Shown: one piece after another, positions 47,787-58,900 of the stretch
Numbering within the stretch: the stretch's first letter is position 1
Layout: every line of letters starts with the position of its first letter
Origin: a virus
Length of the DNA stretch: 60,356 bases
Strand: one strand, 5' to 3'
IMG/VR virus record: IMGVR_UViG_3300027593_000003
Location: 1-60,356 of that record
Made by a program: the position numbers and the translations under genes
The notes under the pieces: model-generated
Seen by the model: only the letters and a program-made list of their open reading frames with translations
The model's database searches: none
What the model was told of the DNA's origin: nothing

Positions 47787-50026
47787 TGATTACCACAATT
47801 CCATCAAATAACAATACTGTTGTTCAAAATCTATTTAAGCAAAAATCTTCTGTTAAAATAAACACTGGATGTACAATAGAATACAACATGAACTCTATGC
47901 TTGATAACATTACCGTTACATATCCATCTACAATGGATCAATATTATGCCAAGTCAGCAGATGGCAAGATCAATACATATAAAAAACTTTTTCCAATTGA
48001 TTCAATTATCAAGCCATTTAGACCGCTCTTCTCTGGAGTAAAGTATCTCATCTGGACAAAGCTACAAACAGATACTCCTGCAAATAGTTTTTATGCTCCA
48101 AGAACATTAATTTATCCACGAGCAACATCCCCACAAACAGACGGGTATGAGTCTGCCGTTACAACTTTGTACCCCAGACTTTATTACCCTGGGCTAACAA
48201 CTTCATATAAGTATTGGGTAACACCAATAAATCAAAGCGCAGATTTAACCGTTAATTATTCTATTCTTTCTGCAACAATTAAAGAAGCTTCTTCTTCGGG
48301 CTCTGTTGTCACATACAAAACATTAAACAACCATGGATTCTCTTCAGGCCAAACAGTAACGATTACTGGTCTTTCAACATCTTCTTTTAATTTATCTTCA
48401 AGCGTAATTGCTTCTACTCCAAGCCCAACATCTTTTACTATTGCTTCGTCTGCCACGGGAGCGTGGGCAAGAGCGCAATCTGCAACAGCAACATTATCCG
48501 CAGCAACAAAGCCTGCTGTGTCAAATAAGATAGTTGCAAGATTTGAAAAAACTCATGCATTCCCAAGTAATTACACAATGACAATTACCTATTCAGATGC
48601 AACAACGGCAACCGTAGGCCCATCATCTGTAGACCTATCAGGACAAATTGTTTTGTACTACAACGGAACTACATGGACTTCAACAGAGCCAGCCTCTTAT
48701 GCTACACCTAAATTAATTAAATCAATTAGGCTTCAAGCAACAAATCCAGGAGGCGGAAAAGTATTAGGGGTTATTGAGTTATCAGCAAGATGGATAAAAG
48801 ATATATCCTCAGACATAGTTTCTCTTGATATTGAAAAAGAATCTTCTTCAAGCTCAGAGGAGATACTTCCTGTTGGAAAGATTACTGCAAACAGCCTAAG
48901 TATAGACATTGTTAAATATAATCAATCTGCACTTGAATACGTTTCATATAATAGAGAATCAAATTTTGATATAACAAAAACATACCTAGTTAAGAATGCA
49001 GAAATGAAGCCTTACTTTTCCGTGTACCACTCTGCAGGAACATATGGGTCGGCGGGAGATTTGTATGACAAGGTTCCACAAGGATCATTTTATATAGATT
49101 CCTGGGAAATAGCAGATACTGGCGAAGTGTCTTTAAATGCATTAGATGCCGCTAAATATCTAATGGATACAGTAGCACCAGATATTTTATGCGAAGCATA
49201 CCCAGTAACCAGTATTATAAGAAGACTGCTAGACTCTATAGGATTCACAAGCTACGAAATTAGAACTGCATTAGATGACAAGTCTGTCCCTGTTATTAAT
49301 TATTGGTGGACAAATGGTTCTAAAACAGTTTGGCAGGCCCTTCAAGAGTTATGCCGTGATATACAAATGAATGCTTTCTTTGATGAAAATAACATTTTGC
49401 AGTTTGCAAGCCGTGATTACATTTACAAGAAGACAGGCATAGACTGGGCATTTACTTATGATGCAGATGGAACGACGCTTCCAAATATAATTAATTTTAA
49501 TAAGCAGGAAATCCCTTCTGCAAACCAAGTTAAAATTTTGTGGCAAAGCCAACTTACATCGAACTATGCTGGAAACTCGGGAGATTTGTGGACCGATGAG
49601 GTTTCGTACCTAAGTGCTGGAGGATTAAGATCAAGCATAGCAGCAGACACGTCACCAGAAAACACAATACTTGCAGTAGATGTAGAAACATTAGACGATT
49701 ACAGTAATGCAACCTTGTATAATTTTGCGGGATATGTTATGATTGATTCAGAAATAATTGAGTACGATGCAATACAATATCAATATACACCTATAGGATC
49801 AACAACATCTCAAAACGTATGGGTTGAATCATCATCAGATGTAAATAAATTTAGATACCTGTCTAGACCAGGATATGACCTTGTGTCAAAGCAAACATTT
49901 TTTAGACCTACAGGTTTGTACCGTGTAAAGACAAGAGGAGCATTTGGAACCACACCAGCATATCACGCAGCCTCCGCCCTTACTGGTTTGGCTGACTGGT
50001 CTCAAAGAAAGGCGACGTGGGAGTAA
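47786..50026 (+). CDS. Distal tail or hub protein, 746 residues
   Basis: The ATG at 47786 overlaps the previous stop as TAATG; a longer frame from 47753 would lie in the upstream gene. The N-terminal part holds YNMNSMLDNITVTYPSTMDQ and a beta module with VVTYKTLNNHGFSSGQTVTI, similar to one in the protein at 18507. The centre (QGSFYIDSWEIADTGEVSLN, ALDAAKYLMDTVAPDILCEA, then AVTSIIRRLL-like helices) resembles the ring-forming region of tail hub proteins. It likely builds the tail tip. Confidence 0.65.
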   Translation: MITTIPSNNNTVVQNLFKQKSSVKINTGCTIEYNMNSMLDNITVTYPSTMDQYYAKSADGKINTYKKLFPIDSIIKPFRPLFSGVKYLIWTKLQTDTPANSFYAPRTLIYPRATSPQTDGYESAVTTLYPRLYYPGLTTSYKYWVTPINQSADLTVNYSILSATIKEASSSGSVVTYKTLNNHGFSSGQTVTITGLSTSSFNLSSSVIASTPSPTSFTIASSATGAWARAQSATATLSAATKPAVSNKIVARFEKTHAFPSNYTMTITYSDATTATVGPSSVDLSGQIVLYYNGTTWTSTEPASYATPKLIKSIRLQATNPGGGKVLGVIELSARWIKDISSDIVSLDIEKESSSSSEEILPVGKITANSLSIDIVKYNQSALEYVSYNRESNFDITKTYLVKNAEMKPYFSVYHSAGTYGSAGDLYDKVPQGSFYIDSWEIADTGEVSLNALDAAKYLMDTVAPDILCEAYPVTSIIRRLLDSIGFTSYEIRTALDDKSVPVINYWWTNGSKTVWQALQELCRDIQMNAFFDENNILQFASRDYIYKKTGIDWAFTYDADGTTLPNIINFNKQEIPSANQVKILWQSQLTSNYAGNSGDLWTDEVSYLSAGGLRSSIAADTSPENTILAVDVETLDDYSNATLYNFAGYVMIDSEIIEYDAIQYQYTPIGSTTSQNVWVESSSDVNKFRYLSRPGYDLVSKQTFFRPTGLYRVKTRGAFGTTPAYHAASALTGLADWSQRKATWE

Positions 50027-51738
50027 TGGGAGCATATAGAGAATATGAATCTTACATTCCCCTATCAACTACTAATATTGGTGCAATACCAGAAATAACT
50101 TTTATTTCAACTTCATCAATTTCCGTAAAAATTTCTAAAACAAATATGACGGTGGAACCAACAAGCTACTCTGTAACATACTATAAGATAGATTCAGCAG
50201 GAGCTATTGTTTCTGGCACTTCTCAAACCGTAACAAAAACTGAAAATCCGTTTACAATAAGTGGTCTTTCAACAAATCAATCTTATGGAATTTCTGTAAA
50301 AGCAAGCAACGGCAGCACGTTTGGCAACAGTGTATATAGGTCATTTGCAACCCCAATAGAATATAATGTGGCGGGGTATAAGGGTACAGTAGTAGATCCT
50401 AATAAAGCTGCAGCTGCAAAGTCATTTTTAAGAATGTCTAATAGCTCAAAAAGCCCAAAAGAATACTCTGTTGCCTATAGAACATTTAATGCAATATCAT
50501 TGCCAACGTTTACAACATCGTATGCTGGGCTTCCCTCATATATTCAAGAAGCAATAAGATTAAACTCAACACGACATTACGCATTTGGCACAAAAATGTT
50601 TTTAGAGTCTACGATTGATAGAACAAGGCAGTCGGCTGGTCTTGGGTTTTTTGTAGACGGGCAAGGCAACGATGGGTATTATATTTTAATTGATAGTACA
50701 GAAACAGCGGGGGCGGTAAATAAAAAAGAAGTTAGAATATGCAAGGTAAAAGGCGGAGACATACGTGTATTAAATGATACTCAAAAAAATACGGTAACTA
50801 GCCTTAATGGAGTATACGGAGGAAGATCTTATGATATTGATGTTAAGGTTAAGGTTAATCTGTCAACAGTAAAAATCAGCGTATATATAAATGGATTTTT
50901 GATTTCTGCTACAGATAGCACTGGCGTATATGAAGATGACAATGGTAAAAGCTCTGTAACCCAAATATTAAATCCGACAAAAACAATTGCCCTTGTATGT
51001 AAATATGGAGAGGCTATATTTGACTACGTATATGGTACAGATATAGATGAAAAGAAATATAATGATTCTGAGTTTGTAAAAAATATGTATAGAGGATCTT
51101 TTTCTAATGATTATCTAGATATTGGATTTGGAGACATCATCTACAATAATTCTGTAGAAGAAGACAATGCCAACAAGCCAGTAGGCATAGACGAGTTTGG
51201 AACCTCAGTTAGAGAAATAAGAAAAGTATCTTTAAGATACAACAGCGCCCCAGCATACCCAATTAAATTTTCAACAGGGCTAAATACATCGGTAAAAATA
51301 TTGGGATCAAGAGTTAGCAATTTTGGCGGGGAGACCTATGTATTAAATAATAGCTCTGCCCTTACTCCATTAAATGATGAAAAGGCAGCAACATTTTATT
51401 TATATGGAGATACAATTGCCCCATCTGGAACTTTAGAATACAACTCAGATATTCTGTCAGAGTATATTAATCAAGAGCCCATCATATTTGAATCCTCTTG
51501 GCTACAAAACCTTTCGGATGTAGAGGCACTTGGCGCATGGATTAAAAATAACATTGTAAACAAAGGTAGACTAATTAATCTATCAGTATTTGGAAATCCA
51601 TTTATTGCCGTTGGCGATATTGTATCAGTAAAGTATTTATATCAAGGGTTAGATGGTACACAAAAATTTATAGTTACAAACGTTAGACATTCGTTTAGCG
51701 ACGGGCTGGATACGGAGATCACATGTCGATCATTATAG
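50026..51738 (+). CDS. Tail tip protein with FN3 and lectin-like modules
   Basis: The ATG at 50026 overlaps the upstream stop; a GTG three codons earlier is less likely. The 570-residue product has an N-terminal fibronectin-III-like domain (ISVKISKTNMTVEPTSYSVT, then GLSTNQSYGISVKASNGS), a central concanavalin-like segment (HYAFGTKMFLESTIDRTRQS, then DIDVKVKVNLSTVKISVYIN), and a C-terminal region ending DGLDTEITCRSL. The last part (FGNPFIAVGDIVSVKYLYQG) resembles the end of tail hub proteins. It probably continues the hub encoded upstream. Confidence 0.65.
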   Translation: MGAYREYESYIPLSTTNIGAIPEITFISTSSISVKISKTNMTVEPTSYSVTYYKIDSAGAIVSGTSQTVTKTENPFTISGLSTNQSYGISVKASNGSTFGNSVYRSFATPIEYNVAGYKGTVVDPNKAAAAKSFLRMSNSSKSPKEYSVAYRTFNAISLPTFTTSYAGLPSYIQEAIRLNSTRHYAFGTKMFLESTIDRTRQSAGLGFFVDGQGNDGYYILIDSTETAGAVNKKEVRICKVKGGDIRVLNDTQKNTVTSLNGVYGGRSYDIDVKVKVNLSTVKISVYINGFLISATDSTGVYEDDNGKSSVTQILNPTKTIALVCKYGEAIFDYVYGTDIDEKKYNDSEFVKNMYRGSFSNDYLDIGFGDIIYNNSVEEDNANKPVGIDEFGTSVREIRKVSLRYNSAPAYPIKFSTGLNTSVKILGSRVSNFGGETYVLNNSSALTPLNDEKAATFYLYGDTIAPSGTLEYNSDILSEYINQEPIIFESSWLQNLSDVEALGAWIKNNIVNKGRLINLSVFGNPFIAVGDIVSVKYLYQGLDGTQKFIVTNVRHSFSDGLDTEITCRSL

Positions 51739-51747
51739 TCGACCAGA

Positions 51748-51756
51748 TGATATAAT
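51748..51756 (+). promoter_or_regulatory. Extended -10 of a leaderless promoter
   Basis: TGA plus TATAAT (51751-51756) is followed by AATAAA and the ATG at 51763, again six bases. This is almost identical to the junction at 29414-29426. No ribosome binding site is present. Confidence 0.65.
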
Positions 51757-51762
51757 AATAAA

Positions 51763-52539
51763 ATGACAAAAGACACTAATAGAGTTGACGGAAAATCGGT
51801 TGTTGTTGGGCCTCCAATTGTTTTGCCAAAAAATTCTCCTGACCGTGTTTTTTTAAGAAGAACAGTTGGAATAGACATTGAAGAAGGTTTTAATTCAAAC
51901 GGAGTTAGTCCATTTCTTATGGGTTCAGGCTCAGGAATCGGTGGTCCTGGCGGAAGCACCCCAGTAGATCCAAATCCACCAGGAGCAATAAGCGATATAC
52001 CACAATTAAGCGATATTGAAAATATTACCTATCAACAATATTATAACAGCGCTAACGCAGTAAGAATTAAAGCTATTATTAAAATTAGAAACTCTAGTAA
52101 AAATAAAGCAAATGTTATAGGAGTAGATGCAAGAAACCAGCCAAGTGGTAAAACATCTTCAGCAGATCCTGTAATACCAGTAGGATTTACACAGCCTTCT
52201 CCTTCCGTTCCTTCAGTTGCTTTTGACAGAACTGGAACAGCAGTAGCTTGGGGATGGAACAATGTATCTGGATTAGGATCTTATCAATCAGTTACTTATC
52301 AGTGGGAAATAAGATCATCTTCAAGTGTTACAAGTACAAAAATAAGTTCGGGAACAAAGACATACGTCTCTGGCGGACTATTATCAATAGGAGATAGTGG
52401 AAAAACTAGAAATTATAGAGTTAGCTCGGCGCAAGGAGATACGGCTGCAACAGCTTCTCAAAGATGGCTACGAGTTAGAGCGGTTGTTTTGGCGACAGAT
52501 GGCAAAACATATTATTCGGGATATTCTACACCAATCTAA
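51763..52539 (+). CDS. 258-residue tail-tip associated protein, leaderless
   Basis: The start has the leaderless layout. Residues about 1-80 are Gly/Pro-rich and probably extended (GVSPFLMGSGSGIGGPGG, then STPVDPNPPGAISDIP). A beta domain with an FN3-like pattern follows (VAFDRTGTAVAWGWNNVSGL, then VTYQWEIRSSSSVTSTKISS). No enzymatic motif is seen. Flanking genes encode tail tip and fibre parts, so it is likely a virion protein. Proline-rich loops make it another conceivable hydroxylation substrate. Confidence 0.6.
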   Translation: MTKDTNRVDGKSVVVGPPIVLPKNSPDRVFLRRTVGIDIEEGFNSNGVSPFLMGSGSGIGGPGGSTPVDPNPPGAISDIPQLSDIENITYQQYYNSANAVRIKAIIKIRNSSKNKANVIGVDARNQPSGKTSSADPVIPVGFTQPSPSVPSVAFDRTGTAVAWGWNNVSGLGSYQSVTYQWEIRSSSSVTSTKISSGTKTYVSGGLLSIGDSGKTRNYRVSSAQGDTAATASQRWLRVRAVVLATDGKTYYSGYSTPI

Positions 52540-52547
52540 GGGGAATC

Positions 52548-53471
52548 ATGATAAAGGGAACATACATATATTACGAAGATGGCCAAGAGGTATATAGGTC
52601 TGAAAACGTTATTACTAAATACGGCAAAAGGTTTTTAACAAACTTTATAGCTGGAAGAGATTCGTTTGCATCAAAGTCCATGGCCTTTGGAATTGATAGT
52701 ACGGCAGCCCTAGATACAAACACAAGATTAGGTTTTGAGTTTTACAGAACCCCTGTTCTTTTTGGAAGTACAGACATACAGACATTAAATGATACATCGA
52801 CATATGCCGTAGTATATAAAGCAACAATCCCACAGGATGTTTCTGGTTACATTACAGAAGTTGGTTTGTATCCAGAATATAAAGAGTCCCTGGCCTCTTA
52901 TGATAGTAAGTTTATAGCAGATTTTGAAAACCAGCTAGACTGGACCAACTTTCCATTGATAACAACAACAGATGCTAGAGTTGGTCAATATCTTTTGTCT
53001 ATGTCTTCAAATGGAACGTCGGCACAAGAATATAAAACAAATGTACAGCCCATAGATCTTTCAGGTTATAGTGTTAATGATACATTAAGGTTAGCCTATG
53101 TAAAAAATGATGCCAACCTACAAAACATTATAATTAAGTTTTATAGCTCAGCGCTAGACTATTATTCTGTAACCGTCACACCAGAAGCGGGGACTGGATA
53201 TAAAATATCGTCTGATATAACTATAGATAATTTATTTTTAAATGCCAGCACAGGAAATGTTGATCCTTCTAACATTAATCAAATTGGAATTGTTGTAACA
53301 CCAGTTTCTGCACAATCAACATCCGTAGGCCTAGATGCTTTAAGAATTAACGATGAAGATACTTTTAGCCCAAACTTTGGTTTAATTAGCCGCTCAGTTT
53401 TATCTACACCATTAGTTAAATTAGCTGGAAGGCAAGTAGACGTAGAATATAGATTGGATTTAGGATTCTAA
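52548..53471 (+). CDS. 307-residue baseplate or fibre-base protein
   Basis: AAGGGG precedes the ATG. The N-terminal 110 residues (MIKGTYIYYEDGQEVYRSEN, GKRFLTNFIAGRDSFASKSM, then YKATIPQDVSGYITEVGLYP) match a domain found in fibre-base proteins of many tailed phages. A jelly-roll-like module follows (FENQLDWTNFPLITTTDARV to NINQIGIVVTPVS). It probably links fibres to the tail tip. The stop is two bases from the next start. Confidence 0.65.
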   Translation: MIKGTYIYYEDGQEVYRSENVITKYGKRFLTNFIAGRDSFASKSMAFGIDSTAALDTNTRLGFEFYRTPVLFGSTDIQTLNDTSTYAVVYKATIPQDVSGYITEVGLYPEYKESLASYDSKFIADFENQLDWTNFPLITTTDARVGQYLLSMSSNGTSAQEYKTNVQPIDLSGYSVNDTLRLAYVKNDANLQNIIIKFYSSALDYYSVTVTPEAGTGYKISSDITIDNLFLNASTGNVDPSNINQIGIVVTPVSAQSTSVGLDALRINDEDTFSPNFGLISRSVLSTPLVKLAGRQVDVEYRLDLGF

Positions 53472-53472
53472 T

Positions 53473-55923
53473 ATGGCTTATGAAGATCTAGATGACTATA
53501 GCGTAGGTGCTGCTGGCAGCGATACGTTTGATATTGTCATCCCAGATCTAGATCCTTCTAGTGCATATCCAATTCAATTTAGATGGCAGTTTGCAGATAA
53601 AACATCAGGACTATGGTCTGTCTCTAAAGTGCTATACACTCCAGAGATTGCTCGACCAGAGTCAACAAACGTTGTAGCGGTATGGAATGGAACTAACCTA
53701 GAAATTTCATGGGAAGCTCCAAATCTTGCAAACGGATTTACAATATATTTAACCTCTGGAGCAACGACAGTACCATTTGGCTATACGTTAGATAAAACAA
53801 AAACTACACAAAAATTTATTATTTCTTCAAGAGATTTAATTAATAACTTTGCAAGTGTTCTCCCAACAACCTTAACTGGTTTGCTAAAAACTACTTACAT
53901 AGATACATCTACTGTTGGAACAGCGTTTGCCATACCTCCTTATGCGGATGCTATTTCTAATCAAAATATTTTAGATGCAGATTGGTCAGTACTTTCCGTT
54001 TCAAATGGATTTACAGTTTCTTGGGGTGGAACATTAGTTTCTTCTGCTGAATATAAATACACCGAGGTCCACACTTCATCTTCTCAGGCAGGCACTTATG
54101 ACATAGTGTATTCTGGCATAGGTCCAGCTATTGTAACGGTTGCATCTTTATCTACAAACTATATTAAAATCAAGCACGTATCTGTTACAGGATTAAAGTC
54201 TAGTTTTTCAAACGTCAAACAGGCAGTGCCATTTGATCCAATAGTTTTTGATGACACTCCGCCAACTAATAATTTTTCCCTAGGCACTGCTACAGTAACT
54301 GATGATTCAAACGGATTATTTTCTTTTGACAAAAAGGTATTGTTTACGTGGACAGAAAATGCAGACAGCAGCACATCTGGATACAGAATAAGATTTAGAA
54401 TTGCTGGATCAGGATCAGTTTATACGTACATGTCTGTTCCAGGAAAAGAAAAAACTTCTACCTATATATATGGTTTAAAAGGCGGCAAATCTTATGAAGT
54501 TGCAGTAAGCACATTTGATATCTATGGTAATACTAATGAAACGCAATGGCAAACTTATCCAAACATAGTAGCTCCAGTAAGCAATTCTCTTTTGCCAGAT
54601 GTTGCAATTACAGCTGGAGATATGAAATTAGGATATGGAATCAGTTCAGATAATTCTAAAAAAGGATTGTATATTGCCCCAGATAACTACTGGTATGTTC
54701 AAGGAAACACAAACGTATCAAGTGCTGCATACTTATCAGTTGGAGGCGCAACGGATAAACTGGTTTGGAATGGAACAAGCCTATCCGTAACTGGAACTGT
54801 TAATGCAAATGCTGGCAATTTTACTGGCTCTATTCAAGTAGGAGGCCAATTTAAACTTACTACTGCAACAGGAACTAAAATTGAAATGGGAGCTCTTACA
54901 AATGCTTCAGGGGCATATACAGGTGGAGTTGGTATTCAAGGAACAGATGCAAATGGTACTCTATTTCAGCTGGACACATCTTCTGGAATTATTGCTAATA
55001 AGGGAACAATTGGCGGATGGACAATCAGCGAAACAGAAATAAAAAGAGGAAATACCAGCCTAGGGGCAAGCGGTGCAATTTCAGCAGGAGCCGCTGGACA
55101 GTTTTCCGTATCATCAGCAGGAGCTCTTAGCGCAACAGGTGCTACTATAAGCGGAGAGATAAAAGCAACCTCTGGATTTATTGGAAGTACAAATGGATCA
55201 ACAGCAACTGGTTTTAATTTTAATGCTACACAAATTACTTCAGTTGGTTTCCCATCAGGATCATCACAAATTATACTAGATGGATCAACTGGAACAATTT
55301 CGGGCGGAAAAATTAATGGTACATTAATTACGGGATCAGATATTACTATGAGTGGTTCGGCAACACAGTATGGCACTTCGACAACAAAATTATTATTTTC
55401 AGCATCAGATTATAAAATAGCTGCTGGATCATCTACTTTTACCTATCCAAGCAACACTGGTTATTACGATGGAGACGGAGAATGGGTTAGTACAGGTGCT
55501 TCAACTATCGTTACAAATAATGATATTAGATTTACAGACAACACGTGGGGTGGAGCAGTACCAACTGTAGGCGTCTCAACATTTTCTTACGGAGAACTTT
55601 GGCTAGGCTCAGGAAATGGAACTACAACCGCAGGAACAGTAGATTTATTTGCAAACTTCCCTGGAGATTACATTGGAATAAGTCTTACAGCTAACTCAAC
55701 AACTCAAAACATAATTATAAAAGGCCCTGCTGGCGCAGGATTTGGATCATCATACGTGCACAGAAGCAGTGCTACAGACTCAAGCAAAGAGTCTCCAGCA
55801 TTTCTTCAGGTAGACTCTGGTGGCAGACTAACTAGAGGAAGAGCTATATTTTCAGGTGGTTCATCTGCTCCAAGTTCAGACATCGGCCTACAAGGCGATC
55901 TATACTTTTCGACTGCGAGTTAA
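53473..55923 (+). CDS. Tail fibre with FN3 and beta-shaft regions
   Basis: The 816-residue protein has fibronectin-like modules in the first 390 residues (VAVWNGTNLEISWEAPNLAN; YIKIKHVSVTGLKSSFSNVK; FTWTENADSSTSGYRIRFRI), then a Gly/Thr/Ser-rich shaft (SGAISAGAAGQFSVSSAGAL; ISGGKINGTLITGSDITMSG) and a short tip ending GLQGDLYFSTAS. This is a typical long receptor-binding fibre. The layout resembles gpJ-type host specificity proteins in its C-terminal half, although the hub part is encoded by the upstream genes. Confidence 0.7.
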   Translation: MAYEDLDDYSVGAAGSDTFDIVIPDLDPSSAYPIQFRWQFADKTSGLWSVSKVLYTPEIARPESTNVVAVWNGTNLEISWEAPNLANGFTIYLTSGATTVPFGYTLDKTKTTQKFIISSRDLINNFASVLPTTLTGLLKTTYIDTSTVGTAFAIPPYADAISNQNILDADWSVLSVSNGFTVSWGGTLVSSAEYKYTEVHTSSSQAGTYDIVYSGIGPAIVTVASLSTNYIKIKHVSVTGLKSSFSNVKQAVPFDPIVFDDTPPTNNFSLGTATVTDDSNGLFSFDKKVLFTWTENADSSTSGYRIRFRIAGSGSVYTYMSVPGKEKTSTYIYGLKGGKSYEVAVSTFDIYGNTNETQWQTYPNIVAPVSNSLLPDVAITAGDMKLGYGISSDNSKKGLYIAPDNYWYVQGNTNVSSAAYLSVGGATDKLVWNGTSLSVTGTVNANAGNFTGSIQVGGQFKLTTATGTKIEMGALTNASGAYTGGVGIQGTDANGTLFQLDTSSGIIANKGTIGGWTISETEIKRGNTSLGASGAISAGAAGQFSVSSAGALSATGATISGEIKATSGFIGSTNGSTATGFNFNATQITSVGFPSGSSQIILDGSTGTISGGKINGTLITGSDITMSGSATQYGTSTTKLLFSASDYKIAAGSSTFTYPSNTGYYDGDGEWVSTGASTIVTNNDIRFTDNTWGGAVPTVGVSTFSYGELWLGSGNGTTTAGTVDLFANFPGDYIGISLTANSTTQNIIIKGPAGAGFGSSYVHRSSATDSSKESPAFLQVDSGGRLTRGRAIFSGGSSAPSSDIGLQGDLYFSTAS

Positions 55924-55928
55924 TATAA

Positions 55929-58900
55929 ATGCCAAAAACTTTTCTTAAAAAATCCACGGGATGGACTGAAATGAAGTCTATCTTTGTTAAAAAATCAACA
56001 GGGTGGACTGAAACAAAAAGTATATTTATAAAAAAACTTGTTAGCGGAGTTCTCACGTGGGTTAAAGTTTATACTAAAGCATCTTTGCCAGACACTACAA
56101 CTGCCCCATCTATAAGAACAACAAATACGGGCGCTGGAACCATTTATGATGGTCCAGTAGCCGTTAGTCCAAGATTTTTAAATGACAACTTATATGGCAA
56201 AGACGGAGTATATACAAACTATACTTCTATTTTTGGAAGAAAGTTTACAAAAGCAGATGCAGCATCCGCTTTGCCAGCAGAAAGAACCACAGTAGTTACG
56301 GGAGATTTATTTACTTCAGGAGGTGGAGTTACTGAAGCAGATAGAACTGCGCTTGACGGAAAATATTTATTTTATGAATTAAGTGTTCAAAATGGTTCTA
56401 CTGCAAATCAAATTCAGCCAATCTCTCCAGCACTTAAAATGATTAAACGAGCTCCAGCAACAACAGATTTTCAATGGACTGGAGTAGAGCAGGCTGGAAC
56501 AGAGCTTGTTCTAAATTATGTTTATGAAAATTATTATTACAACAAAATAGATCCAAATCTATCCTATATAAAATGGTGGAGAAACACCACCGATGAACCT
56601 GGCGGTGATTTAATTAAAACAGAAACTATTGCAGCAACATCTACTGGAGCAACATCCACTTCTAGATCAGGGACAAGCCGCTACACCCCAAGTGCTATTA
56701 CAGATTCTGGAAAATATATTATAGCTGAAACCACTGCGGTAAATTCAAATACTGTACATTTTGGCTATACAGACAACTATAGCGTTGCTTCATTTTCAAC
56801 AGGAATAATTGGTGCACCACTTGTTTTTTCTAATGTTGAAGTACAAGATGAAAATGGTGAAAATGGTTTAGACAATAGAGGCCGATGGCCAGTAGGCACA
56901 TTAAATAGATATGCATGGACACTTGATGGATATGATGCCAGCACTACTATAAGAATTAGATATAGAATGTATAATTATGATACAGATAGATACTACAAAA
57001 TTTCTACAGGTTTAATTCAAGCAGATACCGATGCTGGAGCAGAAGCTGCATATGATTCATATGTTAGCACTCCAGGAGCCAGTAATTACATAAGCAGTGT
57101 TTCTGTAAGCGGAACTACAGCAACATGCTACGATTACCTTGATCTAATTGATACTTCTGTTTTTAATGGAGGAGGCTCAGGCCCTACTTGGTGGCTAGAG
57201 ATAGAGTTAAGTGCTACCAAGGGTATAGGAAGAGTTTATGAATTAGGATATACAGGCGGATATGCTACTTATTATACTGGAAAAGCAATTGATTCTTCAA
57301 TCTCAGTAAGCCCTACCACTGCTGCAAGAAATGCAAATGTAACAATTTCTGGATCTTTAATTGGATACCCAGCTACTCCATCTACAAATGGATATCCCCG
57401 TCAATATAAAGTTGATTACGGAGATAACTCAGACAGCGGATGGTTACCAGTAGGAGAGTACGCATCGGGCACATTAAATCCAACATTTAGCTTAACAAAA
57501 CAATATTCTGAAGCAGGATCATATACCGTATCAATCGAAACAATACCTTATTATGAATCTTCTACAGCTTCTCTTACAGTAACCTCATCAAAGGTTCCCC
57601 CAACAATGGGAACCCCAACTCTATCAGCCGCAGGGGCTTTTGTAGTTGGATCGAGAAGGCTTTCTGTTCCATTTACAGCAGTCACAGACTCTGGACCTGC
57701 GTATCAAATTTACTGGCATTATAGCTCAGATACTCCTGGTGTTTCTGTTACTCCCGATGGGTCAAGAACAATAAGCCCCGTTTTAGATGAGTCTGGACCA
57801 GACGCTATTGGAAGGTGTTATGTTTTTATTAGATCTTCAGCTACAACTACAACAACAGGAACAACTGCACCTTCAACAACATTAAGTAATTGGAGTGCTG
57901 GTACTTATATTGATATATCTGGTACCAGAACTTTAACTTATAATAAAAATACTACTGATACCGTAGAAAACCTACCTTCTAACTCAAGCGGAACCGACCC
58001 ATGGAATGGATGGGCTACAACAGTATCTTCAAACACTCCAACTAGAACAGGGCATACCTTTAACGGATACAATACTCAGGCAGATGGAACAGGCACTAAT
58101 TATGCAGCAGGTGCAGCAATTACTTTAACTTCAGCCGTAACTCTATATGCAAAATGGACAGCAAACACCTATGCCGTTACTTACTACGGCAACAGCAACA
58201 CTGGAGGATCTGTCCCAGATGCTCAAACAAAAACACATGGAGTTAACCTTACACTAAGAACAAATGTAAATACTTTAACCAGAACTGGTTACACTTTTGC
58301 TGGTTGGAACACAAATTCAAGCGGAACTGGAACAGATTATGCAGCAGGTGCTACATACAGCGGCAATACAGCATTAGATCTTTATGCTAAATGGACAACT
58401 AGTGTAACTTTATACACAGTTACATTTAGCGCAAATGGTGCAACGGGATCACCTTCTAAATCAACTGCACCACAAACTACAGAAGGAGGATCAGTTACTC
58501 TTGCTACAATAGGAACCATGGGTGGAGGAACCAATAGAATTTTTGGTGGTTGGAGAACTGGTACTACTTCTGGAACTGTATATGCATTCGGCGCTAGCTT
58601 TACTCCTACCTCTAATATAACCCTATACGCATATTATGGGACTCAGCCAACGTGTTCTGCGCCTACTCTTTACTTTAGAAGATATCCAAATAACAGTAGC
58701 ACTAGCTACGAGTACTTTGCAGACTATCCAACTCCGTCAGGAGCGTATACTGAAATAATAGGAATGCAATATGAAATTTATTCAGCAAACTCTACAAGTG
58801 GATCTACAGTAACGGGAGGAGCTGGTACACTTGCCTATCCAACTGGAGGAGATACTTACCCATATCAAAGCACAAGGGATGGAACGTACTGGTCTTTCCT

